Of a stretch of DNA of 64,000 bases, positions 26,092 through 37,159 are shown one piece after another (within the stretch, counting starts at the first letter, position 1; each line of letters starts with the position of its first letter). The DNA lies in NCBI GenBank assembly GCA_020633465.1, contig JACKDN010000028.1:33351-97350 (forward strand), read 5' to 3'. Position numbers and translations under genes: made by a program. The notes under the pieces are model-generated. The model saw nothing but the letters and a program-made list of their open reading frames with translations, was not told the DNA's origin and searched no databases. This stretch comes from Myxococcales bacterium. GTDB lineage: Bacteria; Myxococcota_A; Bradymonadia; UBA7976; UBA1532.

Positions 26092-27666
26092 ATGAAGGTC
26101 GGTATCCCCAAGGAGCGCTTCCCGGGCGAGCGCCGCGTCGCGGCCACCCCGGATTCGGTGCAGCGCCTGCTGAAGCAGGGCTTCGCCGAGGTGCTGATCG
26201 AGCGCGGCGCGGGCCGCGAAGCGGCCTACGCCGACAGCGCCTACGCCGAGGCCGGCGCGCGGCTGGTCGACGACGCGGCCACCGTGTGGGCCGAGGCCGA
26301 CCTGATCCTGAAGGTGCGCCCCCTCGAGGAGCACGAGGTGCCCCTCGTCCGCGAGGGCCAGCACCTGATCAGCTTCATCTGGCCCGCCCAGAACGAGGCG
26401 CTGGTGAAGGCGCTGGCCGCGCGCGGCGCCACCGTGCTGGCGATGGACTGCGTGCCGCGCATCAGCCGGGCGCAGAAGATGGACGCGCTGAGCTCGATGG
26501 CCAACGTCGCCGGCTACCGCGCGATCATCGAGGCCGCCAACGAGTTCGGCAGCTTCTTCGCCGGCCAGATCACCGCGGCCGGGCGCGTGCCGCCGGCCAA
26601 GGTGCTGATCATCGGCGCGGGCGTCGCGGGGCTGGCGGCCATCGCGGCGGCCAAGGGGCTGGGCGCCGTCGTGCGCGCCTTCGACACGCGCGAGGCCGTG
26701 CGCGATCAGGTGAAGAGCCTGGGCGGCGAGTTCCTCGAGGTGGACTTCGAGGAGTCGGGCGAGGGCGCGGGCGGCTACGCCAAGGTGATGAGCCAGGCCT
26801 TCATCGACGCCGAGATGGAGCTGTTCTACGAGCAGGCCAAGGAGGTCGACATCGTCGTCACGACGGCGCTGATCCCCGGCCGGCCGGCGCCCAAGCTGTG
26901 GCAGGCGCGCGCCGTCGAGGTGATGAAGCCCGGCTCGGTCATCGTGGATCTGGCGGCCGAGCAGGGCGGCAACTGCGAGCTGACCGTGCCCGGCGAGCGC
27001 CACGTCACCGAGAACGGCGTCATCGTCCTCGGCTACACCGATCTCACGAGCCGCCTGGCCAACACCTGCAGCCAGCTGTACGCCACGAACCTGACGCACC
27101 TGCTGTCGGACATGGGCGGCGGCGCCGAGTACCACGTCGATCACGACGACGAGGCGGTGCGCGGCGCGCTGGTGCTGGACGGCGGCGAGATGATGTGGCC
27201 GCCGCCGGCCGTGGAGCCGAGCCCGCCGCCCAAGCCCAAGACCGAGGCGCCGCCCGCGAAGGTGGCCGAGCCGACGCCGCCGGCCAAGGTCGAAGAGAAG
27301 AAGAAGGGCGGGCTGCCGGTGGTCGTCGGCGTCGCGCTGCTGGCCGTGTGGCTGGGGCTGCGCTTCGGCTACACCGGCGAGGTCAGCGCCTCGAACACCT
27401 TCCTGCAGCACCTGACCGTGTTCGTCCTGGCCTGCTTCGTCGGCTGGCAGGTGGTGTGGGCGGTCACCGCCGCGCTGCACACGCCCTTGATGGCGGTCAC
27501 CAACGCGATCAGCGGCATCATCATCGTCGGCGGCATCCTGCAGACCAGCGACCACCTGACGGCCCCCACCTCGTTGTTGGGCGCGGCCGCGGTGCTGCTG
27601 GCGACGATCAACATCGCGGGCGGGTTCCTGGTGACCCAACGCATGCTCAAGATGTTCCGGAAGTAG
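26092..27666 (+). CDS. pntA: NAD(P) transhydrogenase subunit alpha
   Basis: This 524-residue protein joins the NAD(H)-binding domain I (residues 1-380, with the Rossmann motif GAGVAGLAAIAAAKGLGA and the mobile-loop region GYTDLTSRLANTCSQLYATN) to four transmembrane helices (about 430-520) through a Pro/Lys-rich linker. This is the fused alpha form found in E. coli. With PntB it uses the proton gradient to make NADPH from NADH. The ATG at 26092 follows a GGAGG site. pntB starts 10 bases after its stop. Confidence 0.95.
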   Translation: MKVGIPKERFPGERRVAATPDSVQRLLKQGFAEVLIERGAGREAAYADSAYAEAGARLVDDAATVWAEADLILKVRPLEEHEVPLVREGQHLISFIWPAQNEALVKALAARGATVLAMDCVPRISRAQKMDALSSMANVAGYRAIIEAANEFGSFFAGQITAAGRVPPAKVLIIGAGVAGLAAIAAAKGLGAVVRAFDTREAVRDQVKSLGGEFLEVDFEESGEGAGGYAKVMSQAFIDAEMELFYEQAKEVDIVVTTALIPGRPAPKLWQARAVEVMKPGSVIVDLAAEQGGNCELTVPGERHVTENGVIVLGYTDLTSRLANTCSQLYATNLTHLLSDMGGGAEYHVDHDDEAVRGALVLDGGEMMWPPPAVEPSPPPKPKTEAPPAKVAEPTPPAKVEEKKKGGLPVVVGVALLAVWLGLRFGYTGEVSASNTFLQHLTVFVLACFVGWQVVWAVTAALHTPLMAVTNAISGIIIVGGILQTSDHLTAPTSLLGAAAVLLATINIAGGFLVTQRMLKMFRK

Positions 27667-27676
27667 GGGGCGCGCC

Positions 27677-29065
27677 ATGGAGACCATGCTTCTGGGCCTG
27701 GCGTTCCTCGTCTCGAGCGTCCTGTTCATCCTCAGCCTGCGCGGCCTGAGCAGCCAGGAGACGTCGCGCCGCGGCAACGTCTACGGCATCGTCGGCATGG
27801 CGATCGCCGTCGGCGCGTTGGCCACGTCCACCGAGGTCGAGGGCTACGCCATCCTGCTGCCCGCGCTCGCGCTGGGCGGCGTCATCGGCTACCTGATGGC
27901 CGCGCGCGTCGCGATGACCTCGATGCCCGAGATGGTGGCGCTGCTGCACAGCTTCGTGGGCGCCGCGGCGGTGCTGGTGGGCTACGCGAGCTACCTCGAT
28001 CCGAAGCTGAACCAGGGCAGCGCGGTCTTCCTCGTCGAGGTGTTCGTCGACGTCTTCATCGGCGCCATCACCTTCACCGGCTCGGTGGTGGCGTTCCTCA
28101 AGCTGAAGGGCAGCGTCAGCGGCAAGCCGCTGCTGCTGCCCGCGCGGCACCTGTTCAACCTGGGACTGGTGACCGCGTCGGTGGTGCTGGGCGTGCTGTA
28201 CGTGCAGGCCGGCGGCACCGACGGCCTGGTGCAGCTGGGCATCATGACCGTGCTGGCGGGCGTGCTGGGCTGGCACCTGGTGATGGCCATCGGCGGCGCC
28301 GACATGCCGGTCGTCGTGTCGATGCTGAACAGCTACTCCGGGTGGACCGCCTCGGCGGCCGGCTTCATGCTGCAGAACGATCTGCTGATCATCACCGGCG
28401 CGCTGGTGGGCTCGTCGGGCGCCATCCTCAGCTACATCATGTGCAAGGCGATGAACCGCTCGATCTGGAGCGTGATCTTCGGCGGCTTCGGCGGCGACTC
28501 GGGCGGCAAGAAGCCGGCCGGGCCGGCGCCCGAGGGCGAGATCGCCGAGATCGACGTCGACCACACCGTGACGGCGCTGAAGGACGCGAAGGGCGTGGTC
28601 ATCGTGCCCGGCTACGGCATGGCGGTCGCCCGCGCGCAGCACGCCGTGCGCGAGCTGACCAGCCTGCTGCGCGACCGCGGGGCCAAGGTGCGCTTCGCCA
28701 TCCACCCGGTGGCCGGCCGCCTGCCCGGGCACATGAACGTGCTCTTGGCCGAGGCCGACGTGCCCTACGACATCGTCCTCGAGATGGACGAGATCAACGA
28801 GGACTTCCCCGAGACGGACGTGGTGCTGGTGATCGGCGCCAACGACATCGTCAACCCGGGCGCGCTGACCGACGCGTCGAGCCCCATCTACGGGATGCCG
28901 GTGCTCGAGGTGTGGAAGGCCGAGCAGGTGGTCATCTTCAAGCGCAGCCGCGGCACGGGCTACGCCGGCGTCGACAACCCGCTGTTCTACGCCGAGAACG
29001 CGGCGCTGCTGCTCGGCGACGCCAAGGACTCGATGGACAAGCTGGTGTCCGCGCTGAAGGGATGA
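27677..29065 (+). CDS. pntB: NAD(P) transhydrogenase subunit beta
   Basis: This 462-residue subunit has eight or nine transmembrane helices (residues 1-265) and the NADP(H)-binding domain III at the C-terminus (about 290-462). Domain III has GYGMAVARAQHAVREL, HPVAGRLPGHMNVLLAEA, the IGANDIVNPGA loop and KRSRGTGYAGVDNPLF. It forms the proton channel with PntA. The following tRNA-modification gene overlaps its stop by 4 bases. Confidence 0.96.
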   Translation: METMLLGLAFLVSSVLFILSLRGLSSQETSRRGNVYGIVGMAIAVGALATSTEVEGYAILLPALALGGVIGYLMAARVAMTSMPEMVALLHSFVGAAAVLVGYASYLDPKLNQGSAVFLVEVFVDVFIGAITFTGSVVAFLKLKGSVSGKPLLLPARHLFNLGLVTASVVLGVLYVQAGGTDGLVQLGIMTVLAGVLGWHLVMAIGGADMPVVVSMLNSYSGWTASAAGFMLQNDLLIITGALVGSSGAILSYIMCKAMNRSIWSVIFGGFGGDSGGKKPAGPAPEGEIAEIDVDHTVTALKDAKGVVIVPGYGMAVARAQHAVRELTSLLRDRGAKVRFAIHPVAGRLPGHMNVLLAEADVPYDIVLEMDEINEDFPETDVVLVIGANDIVNPGALTDASSPIYGMPVLEVWKAEQVVIFKRSRGTGYAGVDNPLFYAENAALLLGDAKDSMDKLVSALKG

Positions 29066-29688
29066 GGGGCGGCTTCGGCCGGGTGCCGCGCTGCCCGCGG
29101 TGCGCGCTGCACGTCCCGTCCTGCCTGTGCGCCGAGGTCGAGCCCATCGCCACCCGCACGCGGGTGGTGATCGTGCTGCACGATCGCGAGGCCACCCGCA
29201 CCAGCAACAGCGGGCGGCTGGTGCCGCTCACCCTCACCGAAGGGCACCTCTGGCTGCGCGACGACGCCACCGGCGCGCTGCCCGGCCCCTGGCCGGTGGC
29301 GCCCGGCGGCCGCGCGGTGATGCTGTACCCCACCGCGGCCGAGGTGCTGGCGCCCAGCGAGACGCCGCTGACGCTGGTCGTGCCCGACGGCAACTGGAAG
29401 CAAGCGCGCAAGATGGCCTGGCGCTCGCCCGAGCTGGCCGCGCTGCCCCGCGTGCGCCTGCCGCCGGGCCCGCCGTCGAACTTCCGCTTGCGCAGCCACC
29501 CGGATCCCGCGCGCGTGTGCACCTTCGAGGCGGTCGCCCGCGCGCTCGGCCTGCTCGAGGGCGAGGACGTGCAGCGGCGCCTCGAGGCGGTCTTCGACAC
29601 CTTCGTCGAGCGCACGCTGTTCTCGCGCGGCGCGCTGGCCGCCGAGGACGTCACCGGCGGCGTCCCCGGGCAGGGGCCGGACGACTAG
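29062..29688 (+). CDS. tapT: DTW-domain tRNA-uridine aminocarboxypropyltransferase
   Basis: This 208-residue DTW-family protein starts with a zinc-binding Cys set (CPRCALHVPSCLC). It has the family blocks VVIVLHDREATRTSNSGRL, VMLYPTA, the core VPDGNWKQARKM (the DTW motif written D-G-N-W) and SNFRLRSHPDPARVCTFEA. The E. coli relative YfiP/TapT makes acp3U47 in tRNA from SAM. It is translationally coupled to pntB (ATGA), although the functions seem unrelated. It is convergent with the esterase gene, overlapping by 4 bases. Confidence 0.85.
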   Translation: MRGGFGRVPRCPRCALHVPSCLCAEVEPIATRTRVVIVLHDREATRTSNSGRLVPLTLTEGHLWLRDDATGALPGPWPVAPGGRAVMLYPTAAEVLAPSETPLTLVVPDGNWKQARKMAWRSPELAALPRVRLPPGPPSNFRLRSHPDPARVCTFEAVARALGLLEGEDVQRRLEAVFDTFVERTLFSRGALAAEDVTGGVPGQGPDD

Positions 29689-30299
29689 ACCTCGGCCAGG
29701 CGGCGCGCGGCGTCGGCCATCAGGGGCAGGCTGTCGAGCAGGCGGTGGCCGTCGGCGACGGCGTAAAGGGCTCGCACGCCGGGCGAGCGCTTGGCGAGGG
29801 CCAGCGCGTTCTCCACCGGCACCGTCTCGTCGTGCAGACCGTGGATGATGATCGTCGGGTGCGTCAGCACCACGTCGGCGGCGTCGCGGCACTGGGTCCA
29901 CAGCGCGTAGGGCAGCATGACCTCGCGCCCCACGCCCTGGTGGTAGTACTGCAGGCTGCCCATCTCGGCCCACATGCTCATCGCCTCGTCGCCGAGCTGC
30001 TCGGACCACACCGCGTGCAGGCCGACCGCGGGGGCCATCAGCAGCACGCGCAGGTCGCGGTCGGGGCGGCGCGCGGCGGCGGCGGCCATCGCGAAGCCGC
30101 CCATGCTGGAGCCCACCGCCAGCCGGATGTCCGGATCGGCGTCGAGGGCGTCGAGCAGCACCAGCACCTGATCCTCGAAGCGCCAGCCGTTGGCGTACAT
30201 GTGGGGGGCGATCACCTCGTAGCCGAGGGCCTCGCGCAGGAACCGGGGCTTGCGGCCGTTGGGCACGCCTTCGAAGCCATGGGCGAAGAGAACCTTCAC
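29685..30299 (-). CDS. Alpha/beta-hydrolase of the YqiA/UPF0227 esterase type
   Basis: This 204-residue alpha/beta-hydrolase has the N-terminal LFAHGFEGVPNGRKPRFL, the nucleophile elbow GSSMGG (Ser65), a late Asp in IIHGLHDETVP and the catalytic His in DGHRLLD. Small esterases like this (YqiA type) act on short acyl esters; the natural substrate is unknown. I chose the GTG at 30299 because a near-perfect ribosome site (GGGAGGTGAC) precedes it, rather than an ATG 33 bases upstream. Confidence 0.83.
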   Translation of the reverse strand: MKVLFAHGFEGVPNGRKPRFLREALGYEVIAPHMYANGWRFEDQVLVLLDALDADPDIRLAVGSSMGGFAMAAAAARRPDRDLRVLLMAPAVGLHAVWSEQLGDEAMSMWAEMGSLQYYHQGVGREVMLPYALWTQCRDAADVVLTHPTIIIHGLHDETVPVENALALAKRSPGVRALYAVADGHRLLDSLPLMADAARRLAEV

Positions 30300-30331
30300 G
30301 TCGTCACCTCCCGTCGGCCATCCTACGCGCA

Positions 30332-31855
30332 TCACCGCGCGCTGTGCAGCCCGCGCGGCGTGCGCCCCCAGGCCAGCGCGATCAGCAGGGTGGTGGCCAG
30401 CGCGGGGCCGCACAGGCCGGCCGCGACGAAGAGCGCGGTCCAGCCGGTCGCCGCGTGGTGCAGGTGCAGCGCCTGCACCGCCGACAGGGTGAAGTCGGCC
30501 AGGGTGGCGCCCCCCAGCAGCAACGCCACGCGGCTGGTCGCGGGGTGGTCGCGGCGGGCCAGCGCGGCGAGGCCGCCCAGCGCCACCACCATCACCGCGT
30601 CGAAGGCCACCCAGGCGGTCTGGATGGTGGCGTGGCCGAACCACCGATCACCGTCCGCGGCGGCCAGCAGCGCGGTCCAGGGCACGAGCAGGGCGGCCAG
30701 CGCCGCCAGCGCGCGCGCCCAGCTGACGGGCCGCACGCGCTCGAGCAGGCGGTGCAGCGTGTCCACCGCGAAGCCGATCAGGCCGCCCCCGGCGAAGGCC
30801 GTCAGCACCGCGTGCAGGGTGCGCAGCCCCACCGGCCCGGGGGCGGTGACGAGGTACTGCGGCGTCCACCGGTCGGGGCGGAAGCGCGCCTTGAAGCTGC
30901 GCACGCCGGCGAAGTGGTACAGGGGCCCCAGGCGATCGTGGCAGAAGCGCAGCCCGCGCCGCAGCAGGCGATGCGGCCCGGGCGCGGTGTCGACGCCGGC
31001 CAGCGGCGCCATGCCCAGGGTGACGTAGGCGTCGCCGCGCTCTCGCGCGTCCTCGAGGGCGGTGTGGATCAGCAGCTCGGCGGTGCCGTTGGGGGCGTCG
31101 GGCACGCGGATCACGTCCTCGAAGAACCAGCCGCGGCGCGCGAACACCGGCACCGCCGCGAGGAAGCCCACCGGGCGGTCGCCCCGCTCGGCCACGTAGT
31201 AGCGGCGCGCCTCGGGGAAGGTGAAGGGCTCGAGGTCGACCATGAAGCGCATCACGCTCATGCGACGCGAGGCCAGCCAGCGATCGAGCACCGTCTCGAT
31301 CTCGGCGCGGATGCTGCCCGGGTGGCGCGCCAGGTCGTCGGGCTCGATGCGGCGCACGCGCACGCCCTTGTTGCGCGCGCGGTTCACCTGGGCGCGCAGC
31401 GATCGCCGCGCCGAGCCGCTCAGCGTGTAGCGGCGCGGATCCCAGTCGGGCTGCTCGGCCACCTGCAGCGCGTCGTGGGGCAGATCGGCGGCCTCGAGGG
31501 CGGCCCGTAGATCGGCCTCGGCGCCGAAGAACGCCACCCGCATGCCGGCCGCGCGGGCCTCGCGGACGAAGCGCGCGGTGACCGCGGGCAGATCCGCCTC
31601 GGCGGCCACCGGCCGGCCCGCGACGACCCGATGGCCGGCGGCCTCGACGTAGCCCACGACCGCGTCGCCCTCGGGATCGAACCAATAGCGGAAGCCCCGC
31701 TCGATCAGCTGGAAGCCCGTCGACGCGCGCCCGTGGCGCTCGAGCAGGGCCAGCACGCGGGCCCGGTCGGCGTCCGGGGCGGGGCTGTGCCAGCGCGGCG
31801 CGGCGCTGGCGTCGGGGGCGGGCGGGCTCACGCGGGCCAGTGTGCGCCGACCCAT
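30332..31855 (-). CDS. MprF-like phosphatidylglycerol lysyltransferase-type protein with C-terminal membrane part
   Basis: This 507-residue protein has a DUF2156/LPG-synthase catalytic domain at the N-terminus (about 25-340) and four or five transmembrane helices at the C-terminus (about 350-500). Catalytic-domain signatures are RSLRAQVNRARNKGV, ASRRMSVMRFMVDLEPF, YVTLGMAPLAG and FKARFRPDRWTPQYLV. Known MprF proteins move lysine or alanine from aminoacyl-tRNA to phosphatidylglycerol, and their flippase helices come before the catalytic domain. Here the order is reversed and the membrane part is shorter, so flippase activity is doubtful. Confidence 0.82.
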   Translation of the reverse strand: MGRRTLARVSPPAPDASAAPRWHSPAPDADRARVLALLERHGRASTGFQLIERGFRYWFDPEGDAVVGYVEAAGHRVVAGRPVAAEADLPAVTARFVREARAAGMRVAFFGAEADLRAALEAADLPHDALQVAEQPDWDPRRYTLSGSARRSLRAQVNRARNKGVRVRRIEPDDLARHPGSIRAEIETVLDRWLASRRMSVMRFMVDLEPFTFPEARRYYVAERGDRPVGFLAAVPVFARRGWFFEDVIRVPDAPNGTAELLIHTALEDARERGDAYVTLGMAPLAGVDTAPGPHRLLRRGLRFCHDRLGPLYHFAGVRSFKARFRPDRWTPQYLVTAPGPVGLRTLHAVLTAFAGGGLIGFAVDTLHRLLERVRPVSWARALAALAALLVPWTALLAAADGDRWFGHATIQTAWVAFDAVMVVALGGLAALARRDHPATSRVALLLGGATLADFTLSAVQALHLHHAATGWTALFVAAGLCGPALATTLLIALAWGRTPRGLHSAR

Positions 31856-31911
31856 GCGCGGACGCCACCCGGCGCCCCGGAAACCCCGTCGCGCCGCGGT
31901 CCGACGGCAAA

Positions 31912-31940
31912 TTGACGGTCGCTGGGGGGTGGGTTAGCGT
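31912..31940 (+). promoter_or_regulatory. Predicted promoter of the pseudo-receiver/coiled-coil gene
   Basis: TTGACG and TAGCGT are separated by 17 bases, in the 116-base divergent gap between the MprF-like gene and the coiled-coil gene. The -10 element ends 31 bases before the ATG, leaving room for a short leader. Confidence 0.55.
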
Positions 31941-31971
31941 GCGACCCGGACCTCCCGGTAGGGCGCGAGCG

Positions 31972-34490
31972 ATGCGAATCCTGATCATCGACAGTGATAT
32001 CGACTTCAGCGAGCAGGTCCGCGCCCGGTGCACGGCGCTCGGCCTGGAGGCCGAGACGGTGGCGGACGGCAACGAGGGCATCCAGCTCGCTCAGCTCGAT
32101 CAGCCCGCCGTCGTCTTCCTCGGCTTGATGGACGCGAAGGGCACCGGCTACGGCCTGTGCAGCAAGCTGCGGCGCCGCGTGCCCGACGTGCCGGTGGCCT
32201 TGGTCATCGACGCCGACGAGCAGGGCTCGGAGCGCCTCGAGCGCCACCGCGCGCTGCGCACGCGCGCCGACGCCTACCTGGTGCGCCCCTTCACGGCCCA
32301 GGCCTTCGTCGATCTGCTCGGCCAGCTGACCCGCGTGGCCCTGCCGGTGCCCGACGATCCGGACGCGATCGTGGGCGAGACGACGCGCGCCACCGACGAC
32401 TCGCTGCTGGGCGGCAGCCTGTTCGATCCGGAGGAGCTGGCCGAGATCGAGGCCGAGGCCGACCAGGCCTTCGAGTCGCTGGTGATGGGCGGCCCGGCCA
32501 ACGCCCTCGAGCCCCCGCCCGAGCCGGCGCCGGTGCCGCTCGAGGTGGGCGAGGACGATCTGGTCGCCGCCTACGACGCGGACGACGACGGCACCATGGT
32601 CATCGACATGGACGTCGGCGACTTCGACCAGGCGATGAAGGCCGCGACCGCCGGTCCGGACGAGCCCCTCCCCGACGAGCTGCCCGACGCGCCGCTGCAC
32701 GCCGTGGATCCCTCGCCGCCGCCGCTGGAGGCGCCGCGGGCGCCCGAGCCCGCCACGCCGCCGCCGCCGCCCGCGGCGACGCTGGTGCCCGAGGATCCCG
32801 AGCCGGACGATCTGGACGCCTCCGTCTCGCCGCCGGCCCCCGCCGCGGCGGCCGCCGAGCCCTCGGACGATCGCACCCTGCGCAACCTGCGCGCCCAGGT
32901 GATCGAGCTGCAGCAGCAGCTGAAGCTGGCCCGCGAAGAGCTGAACCGCTGGCAGACCGAGTCGCAGCAGAAGCGCGACAGCGGGGCGGCGGCGCGGCGC
33001 GAGCTGGTCGACGTGCGCGAGCAGCTCGCCGCGCGCGAGCGCGAGGGGCTCGAGCTGCGCGAGAAGGTCACCGCCCGGGATCGCGAGCTGATCGAGCTCA
33101 GCGAGGAGCTGGACGCGGCCCGCCAACAGGCGACCACGCTGCAAGGCCAGCTGGGCCGGGCCGGCGCGCACGCCGAGGCGGTCGAGGCCGCGCGCGACGA
33201 GGCCGAGCAGGCGATCGAGGATCTCAAGGGGCGGCTCGAGGCGTCCCAGGGCGAGGCCGCGCAGCTGCGCGCCGAGGTGCAGGCGGCGCAGGCCGCGGCG
33301 GCCGAGGCGGCGGCGCAGGCGCAGGTGGAGGCCGAGCGGGCGGCGCAGGCGCACGCCGACGAGCTGGCCAACGTGCGGGAGGCGGCCGCAGCCGAGGTGG
33401 GCGCGGCGCAGACGCAGCGGACCGAAGCGGAGCAGGCCGCCGAGCAGGCGCGCGCCGACGCCGCCGCGCAGGTGACGCAGGCGCAGGCGCAGCGCGACGA
33501 GGCGGTGGCCGCGGCCGAGGCGCAGCGCGACGAGGCCGTCGCGGCGGCGCAGGCCGACGCCGCCGCGCAGATCGAGCAGGCGAAGGCGGACGCGGCCGCG
33601 GCGGCGCAGCAGGCGGCGGCCGAGCACGCGGCGGCGGTCGAGGCCCTGACCGAGACCCACGCCCAGGAGCTGCAGGGCCTGCGCGATCAGCACGAGGCCG
33701 AGCGCAAGGGGCAGGAGGCGCGCCACGCCGAGGCGGCCGAGGCGTGGGCGGCCGAGAAGGCGTCGATGGAGGCCGCGCGCGCGGCGCTCGAGGCGGCGCA
33801 CGCCGAGGCGCTGGCGGCGGAGAAGCAGGCGGCGTCCGAGGCGCTGGCGGCCGAGAAGCAGGCCGGCGCCGAGGCGCTCGAGGCCGCGCGGGCCGAGGCG
33901 CAGCAGGCCGCCAACGAGCAGGAGGCCGCGCACGAGGCGGCGATGGCCAAGGCGCGCGAGGAGGCGCAGGCGCACGCCGACGAGCTGCGCGGGCGGCTGG
34001 CCAGCGAGGGCGAGCGCGCCGAGAAGGCCGAGGCCGAGGCGCGGTCGCTCGGCAGCGAGCTGGCCGACACGAAGACCACGCTGCAGGCGACCGAGCAGGC
34101 GCTGGGCGAGACGCGCGAGGCGCTGGCCGCCGAGCAGAAGGGGCGCGCCGACGACGTGGCCGACCGGGACGCGCGGCTGACCGATCTGGACGCGCAGGCG
34201 GCCGAGCACCGGGAGCGCATCGCGACGCTCGAGCGCACGGTGGACGGGCTGAACGACGAGATCGCCGAGCGCGACGGGGTGCTGGCCGAGCGGCAGCAAC
34301 AGCTCGAGACCGCGAGCGGCGAGCGGGACGCGCTGCAGGCCACCCTGCAGGCGGCCGAGGCCGAGGCCGCGCGGCGCGCGCGCCTGGGCGGCGAGGTGCG
34401 GGCGGCGCTGGCCGCGGCGCACGCGCTGCTGGACGAGGCCGGCTTCGAGATGCCGGCCGAGCTGCTCGCCGACGCGAGCGACGAGGGCTG

Positions 34491-34491
<1 letters not shown>
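31972..34491 (+). CDS. AglZ/FrzS-like pseudo-receiver and coiled-coil protein
   Basis: This 839-residue protein starts with a receiver-like domain (residues 1-120). The phosphoacceptor Asp is replaced by Gly (VVFLGLMDAKGTG) and the conserved Lys by Arg (YLVRPF), so it cannot be phosphorylated in the normal way. An acidic, Pro-rich linker (about 140-300) follows, then roughly 500 residues of Ala/Glu/Gln heptad repeats forming a long coiled coil. A receiver followed by a giant coiled coil is the layout of AglZ and FrzS, gliding-motility proteins of Myxococcus xanthus. The acidic linker region EDDLVAAYDADDDGTMVIDMD resembles a protein-binding segment. The role in motility is inferred. Confidence 0.75.
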
Positions 34492-35774
<1,283 letters not shown>

Positions 35775-35794
35775 GCGAGGACGAAGGAGGTCGC

Positions 35795-37159
35795 GTGCGC
35801 ACGCGAACCGCCGGCCGACTCGGCCTGGCCGTGGCCGCCGCGCTGCTGCTGGCGCCGGCGCTGGCTCTCGCGGGCGAGCCGCTGGTGCTGCCCTCGAAGA
35901 TCGACGTGCCCCTCGGCGCGCGGCTGACCAGCCTGCTGGGCATGGTGGTCATCATGGTGCTGGCCTGGGCGGCGAGCACCAACCGCCGCGTGGTGCAGTG
36001 GCGGGTGGTGATCTGGGGCGTCGGCCTGCAGCTCGCGCTGGGGGCGGTGCTGCTGCAGACCGACGTGGGCGCGGGCTTCTTCGGCGCGCTGAAGGACGGC
36101 GTCGCCAAGCTGCTGCAGTTCTACCGCGAGGGCGCGAACCTCCTGTTCGATCCGCTGATGAGCACGACCGAGGAGATGGGGCGCATCCCCTTCGCCTTCT
36201 CGGTGCTGCCCACGATCATCTTCTTCTCGTCGCTGATGGCCGTGCTGTACCACCTGCGCATCATGCAGCTGGTGGTGGGCGCGGTCGCCCGCGTGATGCA
36301 GTGGACGCTGCGCACCAGCGGCGCCGAGAGCCTGTCGGCGGCGGGCAACATCTTCGTCGGCCAGACCGAGGCCCCGCTGCTCATCCGGCCCTTCGTCGAG
36401 AAGATGACCGACAGCGAGCTGATGGCGGTGATGACCGGCGGCTTCGCGACCGTGGCCGGCGGCGTCATGGTGGCCTACGTCGGCATGTTCGGTGACCTGT
36501 TCCCGGACATGGCGGGCCACCTGATGACCGCCAGCATCATGTCGGCGCCCGCGGCGCTGGTGATCGCCAAGCTGATGCTGCCCGAGACCGGCACGCCCGA
36601 GACCGCGGGCACGGTGGCCAAGGGCGAGCGGTCGACCTACCAGAACACGATCGACGCGGCGGCCACCGGCGCGGCGGACGGGCTGACCCTGGCGCTGAAC
36701 GTGGCCGCCATGCTGCTGGCCTTCGTGGCCCTCGTCGCGCTGCTCAACGCGCTGCTCACGGTGGTCGGCGGCTGGGTCGGCGTCGAGGAGCTCACCTTCC
36801 AGCGCATCCTCGGCTGGGTGCTCGCCCCCCTCGCGTGGGTGATGGGCGTGCCCTGGGACGACGCGCAGGCGGTGGGATCGCTGTTGGGTACGAAGACCGT
36901 GCTCAACGAGTTCTACGCCTACTTCGAGCTGTCGTCGCTGGTGCAGACCGGCGCCATCCGCGATCCCCGCTCGGTCATCATCGCCACCTACGCGCTGTGC
37001 GGCTTCGCCAACTTCGGCAGCATCGCCATCCAGATCGGCGGCATCGGGGCCATCGCGCCCAACCGCCGCAAGGACCTGGCGCGCATCGGGCTGCGCGCGA
37101 TGATCGGCGGCACGCTGGCCGCCTTCATGACGGCGACGGTGGCCGGCATGATGCTGTGA
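35795..37159 (+). CDS. nupC: Concentrative nucleoside transporter (NupC/CNT family)
   Basis: This protein of about 454 residues has roughly ten membrane segments. CNT signatures are VGQTEAPLLIRPFVEKMTDSELMAVMTGGFATVAG, which lies in the core, GTKTVLNEFYAYFEL, and CGFANFGSIAIQIGG near the end. It imports nucleosides with sodium or protons and pairs with the phosphorylase upstream. I chose the GTG at 35795, preceded by AAGGAGG; a GTG at 35771 overlapping the deoA stop is the alternative. Confidence 0.92.
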   Translation: MRTRTAGRLGLAVAAALLLAPALALAGEPLVLPSKIDVPLGARLTSLLGMVVIMVLAWAASTNRRVVQWRVVIWGVGLQLALGAVLLQTDVGAGFFGALKDGVAKLLQFYREGANLLFDPLMSTTEEMGRIPFAFSVLPTIIFFSSLMAVLYHLRIMQLVVGAVARVMQWTLRTSGAESLSAAGNIFVGQTEAPLLIRPFVEKMTDSELMAVMTGGFATVAGGVMVAYVGMFGDLFPDMAGHLMTASIMSAPAALVIAKLMLPETGTPETAGTVAKGERSTYQNTIDAAATGAADGLTLALNVAAMLLAFVALVALLNALLTVVGGWVGVEELTFQRILGWVLAPLAWVMGVPWDDAQAVGSLLGTKTVLNEFYAYFELSSLVQTGAIRDPRSVIIATYALCGFANFGSIAIQIGGIGAIAPNRRKDLARIGLRAMIGGTLAAFMTATVAGMML

